A stretch of 64,000 nucleotides of DNA from Pseudomonas parasichuanensis (GCF_021601385.1 NZ_BQHO01000003.1:1-64000); one strand, 5' to 3'; positions 43,413 to 52,614 are shown, counted from the stretch's first letter. Notes: a model not told the origin generated them from the sequence alone. Numbers and translations are program-made.

Positions 43413-45101
43413 TCAGGCGATGTCGCGCAACTCCCGGCGCAGGATCTTGCCCACTGGCGTCATCGGCAATGAATCGCGCAGCACGATGTGCTTGGGCACC
43501 TTGTAACCGGTGAAGTTGGCCTTGCAGTAAGCCTTGAGCTCATCGACGCTCACCCCCCCGGCACGCGGCACCACGAACAGCTTGACCGCTTCGCCAGAGC
43601 GCTCGTCCGGCACGCCGATGACCGCACAGCTGGCCACCTGCGGGTGATTCATCACCACGTCCTCGATTTCGTTGGGGTACACGTTGAAACCCGAGACGAT
43701 GATCATGTCCTTCTTGCGGTCGACGATACGGGTGAAACCGTCCGGGTCGATGATGGCGATGTCGCCGGTCTTGAACCAGCCTTCGGCATCCAGCGCCTGG
43801 GCCGTGGCTTCCGGTTGCTGCCAGTAGCCCTTCATCACCTGCGGCCCCTTGATGCACAACTCGCCGCGCTCGCCCAACGGCTGCTCGTTGCCCTCGTCGT
43901 CGATCACCTTGAACGCCGTGCCAACCACCGGGATGCCCACGGTACCCAGGCGCGCCTGCTGGCCATAAGGGTTGGTGCTGGCCACCGGGGACGTCTCGGT
44001 GAGGCCGTAGCCTTCGACGATGCGACAGCCGGTCAAGGTTTCCCAACGTTCGGCGGTGGCCTTGACCAGCGCCGTACCACCGGAGTTGGTGACCTTGAGT
44101 GCGGAAAAATCCAGCGATTTGAAGCCGGGGTGGTCCATCAAGGCGACGAACAGTGTGTTCAACCCCAGCAGCGCCGAGAACCGCCACTTGCCCAGCTCCT
44201 TGATGAAGCCCGAGATATCGCGGGGGTTGGTGATCAGCACGTTGTGGTTGCCGGTGACCATCATGCACATGCAGTTCGCGGTGAACGCATAGATGTGATA
44301 AAGCGGCAGCGGCGCGATCATCACCTCCTGGCCTTCCTTGATCAGCGGCTGGCCATCGGGGCCGTGCTGGGCAAAGCAAGCCAGTACCTGCAGCATGTTG
44401 GCCACCAGGTTGCCGTGGCTGAGCATCGCGCCCTTGGCCAGGCCAGTGGTACCGCCGGTGTACTGCAGCACGGCGATATCGTCGTGCACTTGCGGCACCG
44501 GCTTGTAGGTCAGCCCACGCCCCTGGCGCAGCACCTGCTTGAACGACACCGCCTGGGGCAGTTGATAGGCAGGCACCATCTTCTTCACTTTGTCGACCAC
44601 GGTATTGATCAACCAACCCTTGGCAGCGGGCAGCAGGTCGCCCATCTTCGCCTCGATCAGGTACTCGATGCCGGTGTCGGGCAACACTTCCTGCACGCGG
44701 CTGCCGAACATGTTCAGGTACACCAGCGCGCGGGCCCCGGAGTCCTTGAACTGGTGGCGCATCTCGCGTGCGGTGTACAACGGGTTGGTATTGACCACCA
44801 CCAGCCCGGCACGCAGGGCACCGAACACGGCGATGGGGTACTGCAGCACGTTGGGCATCTGCACCGCGATGCGCTCGCCCGGTACCAGGTCGGTATGCTG
44901 CTGCAGCCAGGCGGCGAAGGCCGCGGAGTGGCGTTCGAGCTCTGCATAGCTGAGCGTCACGCCCAGGTTGCTGAACGCCGGGCGGTCGGCGAAGCGCTTG
45001 CAGGAGCGCTCGAAGACATCGACGACCGACGCATAGGCCGTCAAATCCAGTGTGGAAGGCACGCCCGCCGGGCGCTTGTCGTTCCAGAAATCGGCTTGCA
45101 T
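43413..45101 (-). CDS. fadD2: Long-chain fatty acid-CoA ligase FadD2
   Basis: Product of 562 aa; GAGGAAC lies 8 nt before the ATG. Same motif set as FadD1 (YTGGTTGLAKGAM, GYGLTETSPVAS, GWFKTGDIAII). A tandem paralogue of fadD1: FadD1 and FadD2 in Pseudomonas differ in chain-length preference and in expression. Divergent from the hydrolase gene, leaving a 200-base shared promoter region. Confidence 0.95.
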   Translation of the reverse strand: MQADFWNDKRPAGVPSTLDLTAYASVVDVFERSCKRFADRPAFSNLGVTLSYAELERHSAAFAAWLQQHTDLVPGERIAVQMPNVLQYPIAVFGALRAGLVVVNTNPLYTAREMRHQFKDSGARALVYLNMFGSRVQEVLPDTGIEYLIEAKMGDLLPAAKGWLINTVVDKVKKMVPAYQLPQAVSFKQVLRQGRGLTYKPVPQVHDDIAVLQYTGGTTGLAKGAMLSHGNLVANMLQVLACFAQHGPDGQPLIKEGQEVMIAPLPLYHIYAFTANCMCMMVTGNHNVLITNPRDISGFIKELGKWRFSALLGLNTLFVALMDHPGFKSLDFSALKVTNSGGTALVKATAERWETLTGCRIVEGYGLTETSPVASTNPYGQQARLGTVGIPVVGTAFKVIDDEGNEQPLGERGELCIKGPQVMKGYWQQPEATAQALDAEGWFKTGDIAIIDPDGFTRIVDRKKDMIIVSGFNVYPNEIEDVVMNHPQVASCAVIGVPDERSGEAVKLFVVPRAGGVSVDELKAYCKANFTGYKVPKHIVLRDSLPMTPVGKILRRELRDIA

Positions 45102-45303
45102 TTATTGTTGTTCCTCTGCCGGGACCTTCCCTGACCTTGATGCCAGGTGGCAAAAAGGCGTTCTGCCGACGTTAGCAGTTCGGCCCGAGGTGGCAAATAC
45201 GCCAAGTGCTGCCATTAACATTGTGAATCTTATTTATGCCCTTCCTGCAATTGTGGCCTTTGCGCATACACTGTCCTTCGAACTCTGCGCGCAAGGACCC
45301 GCC

Positions 45304-46248
45304 ATGCCCCATGACGCCTTCTGGCTGCCCGCCAGCGAGCATTGCAGCCTGTACGTGCACCAATGGTTGCCGGCCACACCGGTCAAGGCCGTGGTGTTGC
45401 TGGCCCATGGCATGGCCGAGCATGCCGGGCGCTACCAGCGCCTTGGTCATGCTCTGAATGACGCCGGTTACGCCCTGTTCGCGCCAGACCTGCGCGGCCA
45501 CGGGCGTACCGCCGAGCTGGGCCACCTCGGCCTGTTCGCCAGCCACAATGGCTGGAATGCCGTAGTCAACGACCTGGGTTTGCTGGCCCAGCACATCGGC
45601 CAGCAGTTTCCCGGCACGCCGCTGTTCCTGTTCGGCCACAGCATGGGCAGCTACATCGCCCAGGCCTACCTGCTGCACCACAGTGCCAGCCTGCAGGGCG
45701 CGATCCTCAGCGGCTCGAACTTCCAGCCGGCAGCGTTGTACCGCAGCGCGCGCCTGATTGCCCGGCTCGAAGCCTGGCGCCAGGGGCCGCTGGGCAAGAG
45801 CGCGCTGATCGACTGGCTGTCGTTCGGCGCGTTCAACAAGGCGTTCAAACCCAACCGCACCGCCTTCGACTGGCTCAGCCGCGACCCGGACGAGGTGGAC
45901 AAGTACATTGCCGACCCACTGTGCGGCTTTCGCTGCAGCAACCAACTGTGGCTGGACCTGCTCCAGGGCCTGACGCAGATCAGCCAGGCGAAGCACCTCG
46001 CCCAGATCGATCCGAACCTGCCGTTGCTGGTAATTGGCGGCGAATGTGATCCGGTGAGTGCCGGCAAGCGTCTCACGGTTCTGGCCGACGCCCTGCGCGC
46101 GACCGGCAACCGCCATGTGCAGTTGCGCGTCTATCCTGGCGCACGGCACGAAGTGCTCAATGAAACCCATCGCGACGAGGTCTGTGCCGATATCATCGGC
46201 TGGCTGGAGCAGGCGCTGGCCCTTGGCCGCCCTGCCCGCAGTGAATGA
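45304..46248 (+). CDS. Monoacylglycerol lipase-like alpha/beta hydrolase
   Basis: Product of 314 aa from the ATG at 45304 (MPHDAFWLPASEHCSLYVHQWLP). Lid-less hydrolase with VLLAHGMAEHAGRY, nucleophile GHSMGSY, acid in VIGGECDPVS and histidine in YPGARHEVLNE. Members of this group (lysophospholipase/monoacylglycerol lipase) free fatty acids from glycerolipids, fitting the fadD genes beside it. It is followed after 34 bases by phaJ1. Confidence 0.88.
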   Translation: MPHDAFWLPASEHCSLYVHQWLPATPVKAVVLLAHGMAEHAGRYQRLGHALNDAGYALFAPDLRGHGRTAELGHLGLFASHNGWNAVVNDLGLLAQHIGQQFPGTPLFLFGHSMGSYIAQAYLLHHSASLQGAILSGSNFQPAALYRSARLIARLEAWRQGPLGKSALIDWLSFGAFNKAFKPNRTAFDWLSRDPDEVDKYIADPLCGFRCSNQLWLDLLQGLTQISQAKHLAQIDPNLPLLVIGGECDPVSAGKRLTVLADALRATGNRHVQLRVYPGARHEVLNETHRDEVCADIIGWLEQALALGRPARSE

Positions 46249-46282
46249 TAGGCACCCTCGCCCGCCCCACAAGGAAGCCCCG

Positions 46283-46753
46283 ATGACCCAGGTCAGCAAC
46301 ACGCCTTACGAAGCCCTCGAAGTCGGCCAGAAAGCTGAGTACAAGAAGGCCGTGGAAGAACGCGACATCCAGCTGTTCGCCGCCATGTCCGGTGACCACA
46401 ACCCGGTGCACCTGGACGCCGAGTTCGCCGCCAAGAGCATGTTCAAGGAGCGTATCGCCCACGGCATGTTCAGCGGTGCGCTGATCAGCGCTGCGGTGGC
46501 CTGCACCCTGCCTGGCCCCGGCACCATCTACCTGGGCCAGCAGATGAGCTTCCAGAAGCCGGTGAAGATCGGCGATACCCTGACCGTGCGCCTGGAAATT
46601 CTCGAAAAACTGCCCAAGTTCAAGGTGCGCATCGCCACCAATGTGTACAACCAGAACGATGAGCTGGTAGTCCAGGGTGAGGCCGAGATCCTCGCGCCGC
46701 GCAAACAGCAGACGGTCGAACTGGTGAGCCCGCCGAATTTCGTCGCCAGCTGA
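46283..46753 (+). CDS. phaJ1: (R)-specific enoyl-CoA hydratase
   Basis: Product of 156 aa. Hotdog fold with the hydratase-2 motif: AMSGDHNPVHLDAEFAA, with the catalytic Asp and His. AAGGAA lies before the ATG. It turns trans-2-enoyl-CoA from beta-oxidation into (R)-3-hydroxyacyl-CoA, the monomer for polyhydroxyalkanoate. The position after fadD1-fadD2-hydrolase matches PA3302 (PhaJ1). Confidence 0.92.
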   Translation: MTQVSNTPYEALEVGQKAEYKKAVEERDIQLFAAMSGDHNPVHLDAEFAAKSMFKERIAHGMFSGALISAAVACTLPGPGTIYLGQQMSFQKPVKIGDTLTVRLEILEKLPKFKVRIATNVYNQNDELVVQGEAEILAPRKQQTVELVSPPNFVAS

Positions 46754-46769
46754 TTTCAGTGCTGGCTTT

Positions 46770-46852
46770 TTCGCGGGTAACCCCCCCTCCCACAGGTTCT
46801 GCGCCACGTTGAAAGCAACGCTTAACCTGTGGGAGCGGGTTTACCCGCGAAG
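46770..46852. repeat. REP pair with one damaged arm
   Basis: Arms 46770-46796 (core changed to GGTAACCCCCCC) and 46825-46852 lie between phaJ1 and the convergent sigma gene. The intact arm lies inside the 3' end of the sigma coding frame. Confidence 0.85.
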
Positions 46853-48093
46853 CGTCCTCCCAACCTGCTCAAGCGCCGTTCGATGTGCCGCCGCTCCGGC
46901 CCCTGCCGGGTCAGCGCAAGCGCCTGCTGCCAAGCCTCCCGCGCCTGCTCCTCATTACCCAGCTGCCAATGCAGCTCGCCCCGCGCGGCATGCGCCAGGT
47001 GATAATCACCCAGCTCGCCCCGCGCCAGAATCGCCTCCACCGCCTGCAAGCCCACCTGCGCGCCATCCCGACGGGCCAGCGCTGCCGCACGGTTGAGCTC
47101 GACCACCGGTGACGGCCAATGCCGTTGCAGCACCTCGTACAAACCGACAATCTCGCCCCAGTCCGTCTCTTCGGCGCTGGGCGCCTCGGCATGTACTGCG
47201 GCAATCGCCGCCTGCAAGCTGTAGGGCCCGAACGCCCGGCTGCGCAGCGCCTGCTGCACCAACTGGCAACCTTCCTCGATCTGCGCGCGATCCCACAGGC
47301 CGCGGTCCTGCTCATCGAGCACCACCAGTTCGCCATCGGCATCGCTGCGCGCCTGCTGCCGCGAAGCCTGCAACAGCATCAGCGCCAGCAGCCCGAGCAC
47401 CTCGGCATCCGGCAGCAACTGCCCAACCAGCCGGCCCAGGCGAATAGCTTCGTCGGTCAACGCCTGGGTCACCACGTCTTCGCCCGTTGACGCCGAATAG
47501 CCTTCGTTGAACACCAGGTAAATCACCCGCAACACACTTTCCAGGCGCTCGGGCAGCTCGTTCAGGGCGGGCACCTGGTAGGGGATGCTGGCATCGCGGA
47601 TCTTCGCCTTGGCGCGCACGATGCGCTGGGCGATGGTCGTCGGGCTCTGCAGGAAGGCCCGGGCGATCTGCTCGGTGGTGAGGTCGCACACCTCGCGCAG
47701 GGTCAACGCCACCTGGGCATCGAAGGCCAGCGACGGGTGGCAGCAGGTGAAGATCAGGCGCAGACGATCGTCGGCCAGCAGCTCTTCGTCACCCGGGTCG
47801 TGGGCCTCGGCTTCCAACAGCATGATCAGGTCGGCCTGAGAACGGTCGAAACGGGCACGTCGGCGCAGGGCATCGATGGCCTTGAAGCGCCCCGTCGAGA
47901 CCAGCCAGGCCCGCGGATTGTCAGGGATGCCGTCACGCTGCCAGCGCTCGACGGCAATGAAGAAGGCATCGTGCAGGGCCTCCTCGGCCAGGTCGAAATC
48001 CCCCAGCAGGCGAATCAGGGTCGCCAGGATGCGCCGAGAGTCGCGGCGGTAGACCGCCTCTACCTCCTCGCGCACCTGCGCCGGCACGGCCAT
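46822..48093 (-). CDS. ECF42-type sigma factor with TPR-like C-terminal domain
   Basis: Product of 423 aa, much longer than ordinary ECF factors. Residues 1-75 contain the sigma-2 region (LIRLLGDFDLAEEALHDAFFIAVERW, NPRAWLVSTGRFKAIDALRR), then a sigma-4 like helix-turn-helix (LTLREVCDLTTEQIARAFLQSPTTIAQRIVRAKAKIRD). The rest is a helical extension with TPR-like repeats, typical of the ECF42 family, whose partners are DGPF/YciI proteins; one lies two genes upstream. The ATG overlaps the upstream stop (TGATG). The last eleven residues (GRFAGKPAPTG) are encoded by a REP arm, so the natural end was probably replaced. Confidence 0.9.
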   Translation of the reverse strand: MAVPAQVREEVEAVYRRDSRRILATLIRLLGDFDLAEEALHDAFFIAVERWQRDGIPDNPRAWLVSTGRFKAIDALRRRARFDRSQADLIMLLEAEAHDPGDEELLADDRLRLIFTCCHPSLAFDAQVALTLREVCDLTTEQIARAFLQSPTTIAQRIVRAKAKIRDASIPYQVPALNELPERLESVLRVIYLVFNEGYSASTGEDVVTQALTDEAIRLGRLVGQLLPDAEVLGLLALMLLQASRQQARSDADGELVVLDEQDRGLWDRAQIEEGCQLVQQALRSRAFGPYSLQAAIAAVHAEAPSAEETDWGEIVGLYEVLQRHWPSPVVELNRAAALARRDGAQVGLQAVEAILARGELGDYHLAHAARGELHWQLGNEEQAREAWQQALALTRQGPERRHIERRLSRLGGRFAGKPAPTG

Positions 48094-48578
48094 CAGTCCG
48101 GCATCCGCTGGGTCACTACCTCCACCAGGCGGTCCAGGCTTTCTCCCCAGCCCTGATGAAAGCCCATTTCTTCATGGGCGCGGCAATCGGCGGCGCTCCA
48201 GTGCCAGGCGCGCGCGGTGTAGCGGGTCTTGCCATGCTCCTCGTCGAAGGTAACCACGGCGGTCATGAAGGCTTTGTCCGACGGCACCCAGCCTGGGCGG
48301 AAGGCGTCGGTGAAGACCAGCCGGTGCGGTGGGTGGATTTCCAGGAACACGCCCTGATGCGGGTACTCGCTGCCGTCAGGCGCACGCATTAAGGTGCGGA
48401 ATAGCCCGCCGGCCCACAGTTGCATCTCGCATTCCGGGGTGGTCATGCCATGCGGCCCCCACCACTGCATCAGCCATTGGGGTTCGGTCCAGGCCCGGAA
48501 CACCTTGGCCGGCGGGGCGTCGATCAGGCGGCTGATCGACAGTTCGTGCTGGGCCTGTAGCGGTTGCGCCAGTGTCAT
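48093..48578 (-). CDS. SRPBCC/AHSA1-domain protein
   Basis: Product of 161 aa. ISRLIDAPPAKVFRAWTEPQWLMQWWGP is the AHSA1/START-like opening, with the later HQGVFLEIHPPHRLVFTDAF and HEEMGFHQGWGESLDRL blocks. GGAGAACAACAATA precedes the ATG. The family binds small hydrophobic ligands; no enzyme role is known here. Third gene of the ECF42 operon; its stop overlaps the sigma start by one base. Confidence 0.9.
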   Translation of the reverse strand: MTLAQPLQAQHELSISRLIDAPPAKVFRAWTEPQWLMQWWGPHGMTTPECEMQLWAGGLFRTLMRAPDGSEYPHQGVFLEIHPPHRLVFTDAFRPGWVPSDKAFMTAVVTFDEEHGKTRYTARAWHWSAADCRAHEEMGFHQGWGESLDRLVEVVTQRMPD

Positions 48579-48593
48579 TATTGTTGTTCTCCG

Positions 48594-48938
48594 TCAGGGT
48601 TGCAGTTCGCGTACGGGTCGCACTTCAACACTGCCGACCCGCGCCGCCGGGATGCCCTTGGCGATATTCAGCGCCTCGTTGAGGTCGCGGGCATCGACCA
48701 GGTAGAAGCCCGCCAGTTGCTCCTTGGTTTCAGCAAACGGGCCGTCGGTGAGGCTCATCTGCCCACCGCGCACGCGCACCGTGGTCGCGGTCTGCACAGG
48801 CTTGAGCGCCTCGGCGGCGAGCATGCGCCCGGAACCCTGGATGGACTCGGCGTAGGCCATGCATTCGGCGTCTTCGGGGCTGTCGGGCAGGCTGTGCAGC
48901 AGCCCTTCATCACAGTAGACCAGGCACAGGTATTTCAT
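48594..48938 (-). CDS. YciI/DGPF-domain protein
   Basis: Product of 114 aa with MKYLCLVYCDEG at the start and the diagnostic LTDGPFAETKEQLAGFYLV block. GGAG lies 6 nt before the ATG. DGPF proteins are the usual genetic partners of ECF42 sigma factors. Fold is ferredoxin-like; biochemical role unknown. Confidence 0.93.
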   Translation of the reverse strand: MKYLCLVYCDEGLLHSLPDSPEDAECMAYAESIQGSGRMLAAEALKPVQTATTVRVRGGQMSLTDGPFAETKEQLAGFYLVDARDLNEALNIAKGIPAARVGSVEVRPVRELQP

Positions 48939-48980
48939 GATCGTCTCCAGCGTGAGGTGGCGATGGGCGGTCGACAGGGG

Positions 48981-49406
48981 TCAGGGTTTGAGGTCGAACA
49001 GGGCTTTTTGCGTTTCCATGTCGAACGGTGCCGACCAATGCTCATGGATGACCTGCCATTGACCCGCCTGGCGCCGATACCCCACCGTGGCCCGCATGAA
49101 GCCACACTGGCTTTCATCGTCAGAAGGCCCGCAGCGGTTGAGCCAGTGGGCCAGGCCCAGGTCGCCATCGGCGTGCACGGTCAGTTGCGCCACTTCGAAC
49201 ACCATGGGGCCGGTGCAAAAGCCCATGCACATTTCCCAGTGCGCGCGGTAGGCGGCCTTGCCCTTGAACTGCAGGGCCTGGATCGCATCGAAGGCGAGGA
49301 TGTCGTCGGCATAGGGCGCGACGATCTTGTCGACATCGCGATCACGCACGGCCTGGACCCAGTGCTCGATCAGTTGACGGATTTCATGTTCGGCTGCGCT
49401 GTTCAT
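48981..49406 (-). CDS. NTF2-like (SnoaL/SgcJ-type) protein
   Basis: Product of 141 aa from the ATG at 49406 (MNSAAEHEIRQLIEHWVQAVRDRDVDKIVAPYADDILAFD), with GGAGG upstream. The cone-shaped NTF2 fold pattern is clear, with later GYRRQAGQWQVIHEHWS. Similar proteins bind or turn over small molecules; no catalytic residue can be assigned. First gene of the ECF42 run. Confidence 0.88.
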   Translation of the reverse strand: MNSAAEHEIRQLIEHWVQAVRDRDVDKIVAPYADDILAFDAIQALQFKGKAAYRAHWEMCMGFCTGPMVFEVAQLTVHADGDLGLAHWLNRCGPSDDESQCGFMRATVGYRRQAGQWQVIHEHWSAPFDMETQKALFDLKP

Positions 49407-49511
49407 CGATATTTCCTCCGGACCTTGGGGCGACGGCATTGATGTTGCGTTCACCCTTGGTCGAACGGGAATCGGGCAAATCGACAGCGCCCAGAAGAAT
49501 TTCCCACCGCC

Positions 49512-49991
49512 TCATCGGCGCTCGAGTGGAATCCAGATTTCCATCATCGCATGAGGGTCGGCAGGGTCGAACCCGGCCGGGTAACGTTCGAACACCGCGG
49601 CATTGGCCGAACGCTCGCCAGAAGCTGGCAGCCACTGCTGGAAGATGCCGTCGAAGGTCGCCTTGAGCGCCTGCAGGCTGCCGTGGTGTTCAAACACCGC
49701 ATAGTGCTGGGGCGAAAGCGTCAGGTGAGTGAAGCCGGTGGGCAACCCGGCAGTCGCACCCACCTCAACGCCGGCCAGATAGTCGAAGCCACCCTGGTCG
49801 TCGGGGTTGTAGCACACACCATAACTGTCATGGCCATGGGCGCCGGGCACCTGCCCGATATGCGGCCCGAAGCGCTGCCACAGGCGCGGCAGCCCGCTGA
49901 GGTCGGCCATGTTGAAGCGCTCGGCGAGGCCGGCGAGGGTCAGCGCCCGGCCATCTTCGTAGCGAGCGGGGGTCACCGAAAGCGTATTCAT
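49512..49991 (-). CDS. GyrI-like effector-binding protein
   Basis: Product of 159 aa from the ATG at 49991 (MNTLSVTPARYEDGRALTLAGLAERFN), with GAGG 9 nt upstream. GyrI-like/AraC effector-binding domain: YGVCYNPDD, YLAGVEV, YAVFEHHGSLQALKATFDGIFQQWLP, MMEIWIPL. Members sequester small molecules or inhibit partners. It is divergent from an AraC regulator, so that regulator probably controls it. Confidence 0.88.
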   Translation of the reverse strand: MNTLSVTPARYEDGRALTLAGLAERFNMADLSGLPRLWQRFGPHIGQVPGAHGHDSYGVCYNPDDQGGFDYLAGVEVGATAGLPTGFTHLTLSPQHYAVFEHHGSLQALKATFDGIFQQWLPASGERSANAAVFERYPAGFDPADPHAMMEIWIPLERR

Positions 49992-50084
49992 GGTCGTAGG
50001 CCTCACAAAATTGGCTGGCGGGCCATTGCAGCGGCCCATGCTGGTCCGATAGCGTAGCGCAGATCCGCCAGAGGGAAGCGCCCC

Positions 50085-50894
50085 ATGCCGTTGACCAGCC
50101 AACCCCTGCTCGCCTGCGCACAGCTGGAGTTGTCGTGGGTGCACGCGCAGGGCAGTGCGCGTTTTGCTCGCCATACCCACGACGAATACGTGCTGGGTGC
50201 CAATTTGCGCGGTGCTGAACACATCTGGCTGGACGGTCGCGAACTGGCGGTACCCGCCCGGCGCGTAACCTTGTACAACCCATTGGCCGTACAGGCCTCG
50301 ACGTTCGGCCCCGACGGCGTGGAATACATCAGCCTGCACCTGGCGACCGACACCCTGCGCCAGGTGATCGGTGACAACAACCTGCGCTCAACCGACCAGC
50401 CCCCGACATTCGAGCAGGGCATCCTCGAACACCCCGGCCTGTTTGCAGCCCTGGTCGAGCTAGCCCGGGCCGACGCTGGCGAACGCGAACAGGCCTTGCT
50501 GTTGCTGGTGGCGCAGCTGCTCGAGCAACCCACGGCCACGCCCGGCGAGCAATCGGCCGCTGTCAGCCGCAGCCTGGCCGCGATGAACGCGTCCCTCGAC
50601 AGCCGCCTGGGCCTTGAGCAGTTGGCGCAGCTGGCCGGGCTGAGCAAATACCACTACGCGCGCTGCTTCAAGAAAGCCACCGGCCTTGGGCCGCTGCAGT
50701 ACCACATGCAACTGCGCCTGATCGAGGCGCGGCGCCGATTGCGCGGCGGCCAACACCCGCAGGACGTGGCGTTCGACCTGGGCTTTTATGACCAGAGCCA
50801 CTTCATCGGCGCCTTCCGTCGCGTGCACGGGGTGACCCCGCAGCACTATGCGAGCCACTACAAAGGTGGCGCGGCCAGGATGAACTCGCGGTAG
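50085..50894 (+). CDS. AraC-family regulator
   Basis: Product of 269 aa. Cupin-like sensor at 1-125 (ARFARHTHDEYVLGANLRG) and two helix-turn-helix units at the end (LGLEQLAQLAGLSKYHYARCFKKATGLGPLQYHMQLRLIEA, VAFDLGFYDQSHFIGAFRRVHGVTPQHY). GAGGGAA lies before the ATG. It is divergent from the GyrI-like gene and overlaps the LysE gene by 37 bases at its 3' end. Ligand unknown. Confidence 0.9.
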   Translation: MPLTSQPLLACAQLELSWVHAQGSARFARHTHDEYVLGANLRGAEHIWLDGRELAVPARRVTLYNPLAVQASTFGPDGVEYISLHLATDTLRQVIGDNNLRSTDQPPTFEQGILEHPGLFAALVELARADAGEREQALLLLVAQLLEQPTATPGEQSAAVSRSLAAMNASLDSRLGLEQLAQLAGLSKYHYARCFKKATGLGPLQYHMQLRLIEARRRLRGGQHPQDVAFDLGFYDQSHFIGAFRRVHGVTPQHYASHYKGGAARMNSR

Positions 50895-51502
50895 CCGGAA
50901 AGCACCACATACACCGCGAAGTAACAGAAGATCGCCGCCGACAGCAGGTAGGACCAGGTCAGCAGCCGATCCCCAAGCAGGCGCCCGCCATGACTGGCGA
51001 TGCCGCACAGCGACAGGCACCAGAGCAAGCCGGCAGCGAAGAAGCCGGCGAGGAACATCCCGGCCTCCAACAGGCTGCCGCCACCCGAGCGGGAGATCAG
51101 CACCCCGCCCACCGCGGCGAACCAGAGGATCGCACTGGGCGAGGACATGGCCAGGAAAATCCCGCGCAGGAACTCGCGCCAGCCCGACTCCACCACCACC
51201 TGCCCACGCCCCTCCAGGTGCCCGCCGCGCCAGGCCGCCAGCAGCATCTTCACGGCAAACCACACCAGCAGTACCGAACCGCCCAGCCACAAGGTCCAGC
51301 GCACCGCTTCGAACTGCAGCAGCACGGTCATCCCGGCCAGCGCCGCCAGGGCGTAGATCAGGTCACCGACGCAAGTGCCCAGGCCCAGCCAGAAGCCCTG
51401 GAGAAAGCCGCGCTGCATGGCCAGGGTGATCATGGCGATGTTGGCCACACCGATGTCCAGGCACAGGGACAGGCTGAGGAGGAAACCGTTGGAAAAAGGC
51501 AT
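50858..51502 (-). CDS. LysE-family exporter
   Basis: Product of 214 aa from the ATG at 51502 (MPFSNGFLLSLSLCLDIGVANIAMITLAMQRGF), six membrane helices, with the LysE pattern GFWLGLGTCVGDLIYALAALAG. Start uncertain, as a longer frame exists to 51541. AraC and LysE genes are often paired. Probably exports an amino acid or its analogue. Confidence 0.88.
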   Translation of the reverse strand: MPFSNGFLLSLSLCLDIGVANIAMITLAMQRGFLQGFWLGLGTCVGDLIYALAALAGMTVLLQFEAVRWTLWLGGSVLLVWFAVKMLLAAWRGGHLEGRGQVVVESGWREFLRGIFLAMSSPSAILWFAAVGGVLISRSGGGSLLEAGMFLAGFFAAGLLWCLSLCGIASHGGRLLGDRLLTWSYLLSAAIFCYFAVYVVLSGYREFILAAPPL

Positions 51503-51580
51503 GGCGCACTCGGTGCAGTAAGGAAGTTGGCTATTGAACACTGAGCGAGGTGCGCCGGTATTGGAAAAAATTGCGCCTGC

Positions 51581-52564
51581 TCAATTCCCAGGGTTCATTG
51601 ACAACACCTCATCACCCGCCAACACCCGCGCATAGCGCTCCCGATCCACATTCGCCCCACTCAACACCACCGCCACCCGCTTACCTTCTTGGCGTCCGCG
51701 CTCCTGCATGAGCGCAGCCAGCGCGGCGGCCCCTGCCCCTTCGGCAGTGTTGTGGGTGGTTTCGTGATACAGGCGCATGGCGGCGGCGATCTCGTCATCG
51801 CTCACACGCACGATGCGTGCGGCATGCTCGCGCACCAGCGCAAAAGCCTCAGGGTGCGGGACCCGACAGGCCATGCCGTCGGCAAAGGTATTGGCGCTGG
51901 TGGTGGTGACGATGCGGCCTTGCTCGAAGCTTTGCGCATAGGCATCCGCCGCGCTGGAGACCACACCGACAATCTCGGTGCGCAGCCCCAGCAGGTTGCG
52001 CGCCTGGATCAGCCCGCATATGCCCGAACCCATGCCAATCGGCACATACACGCAATCCAGGTCGGCGACCGCCTCGAACAGCTCCAGGGCGTAAGTGGCG
52101 ACGCCCTTCACCAGTTCCGGGTGGAACGACGGCACCATGGCATAACCACGCACATCAGCCAGGCGGGCCGCCTCTTCACGCGCCACGTCGAAGTCGACGC
52201 CATGTTCCACCAGCTCGGCGCCGAGGGCGCGCATGGCGGCGTTCTTCTCCCGCGAGTTGCCTTCGGGCACCACGATCACCAGGGGCAGGCCGGCCTGGCG
52301 CGCCGCCAAGGCCATGCTCTGGCCATGGTTGCCACGGGTGGCGGTGACCAGCCCACGCGGCAACACAGGCTGCGCCAACAGCGAGCGCACATAGACCAGC
52401 CCACCGCGCACCTTGAAAGCGCCGGTGGGTGCATGGTTCTCATGCTTGACCCACAGCTGGCAGCCAAGCCGTTCGGCCAGCAGCGGCCAGGCGTGCTGAG
52501 GGGTCGGCGGAACGTGCTGATGGACGTAAGTGGCCGCTTCGCGCAGCGCGGGCAGGTCGAACAT
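51581..52564 (-). CDS. PLP-dependent threonine dehydratase-like enzyme
   Basis: Product of 327 aa from the ATG at 52564 (MFDLPALREAATYVHQHVPPTPQHAW), since AAGGA suits it better than the ATG three codons earlier. PLP lysine in the motif APTGAFKVRGG, glycine-rich phosphate loop in PIGMGSGICGL and ATRGNHGQSMALAA as in serine/threonine dehydratases (fold II). A catabolic threonine/serine dehydratase or hydroxyaspartate dehydratase is likely. The divergent MocR gene probably activates it. Confidence 0.88.
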   Translation of the reverse strand: MFDLPALREAATYVHQHVPPTPQHAWPLLAERLGCQLWVKHENHAPTGAFKVRGGLVYVRSLLAQPVLPRGLVTATRGNHGQSMALAARQAGLPLVIVVPEGNSREKNAAMRALGAELVEHGVDFDVAREEAARLADVRGYAMVPSFHPELVKGVATYALELFEAVADLDCVYVPIGMGSGICGLIQARNLLGLRTEIVGVVSSAADAYAQSFEQGRIVTTTSANTFADGMACRVPHPEAFALVREHAARIVRVSDDEIAAAMRLYHETTHNTAEGAGAAALAALMQERGRQEGKRVAVVLSGANVDRERYARVLAGDEVLSMNPGN

Positions 52565-52614
52565 GACGATCATCCTTCATCGGTACGAGGTTGAACCGAT
52601 CCTAAGCGCCGGGC

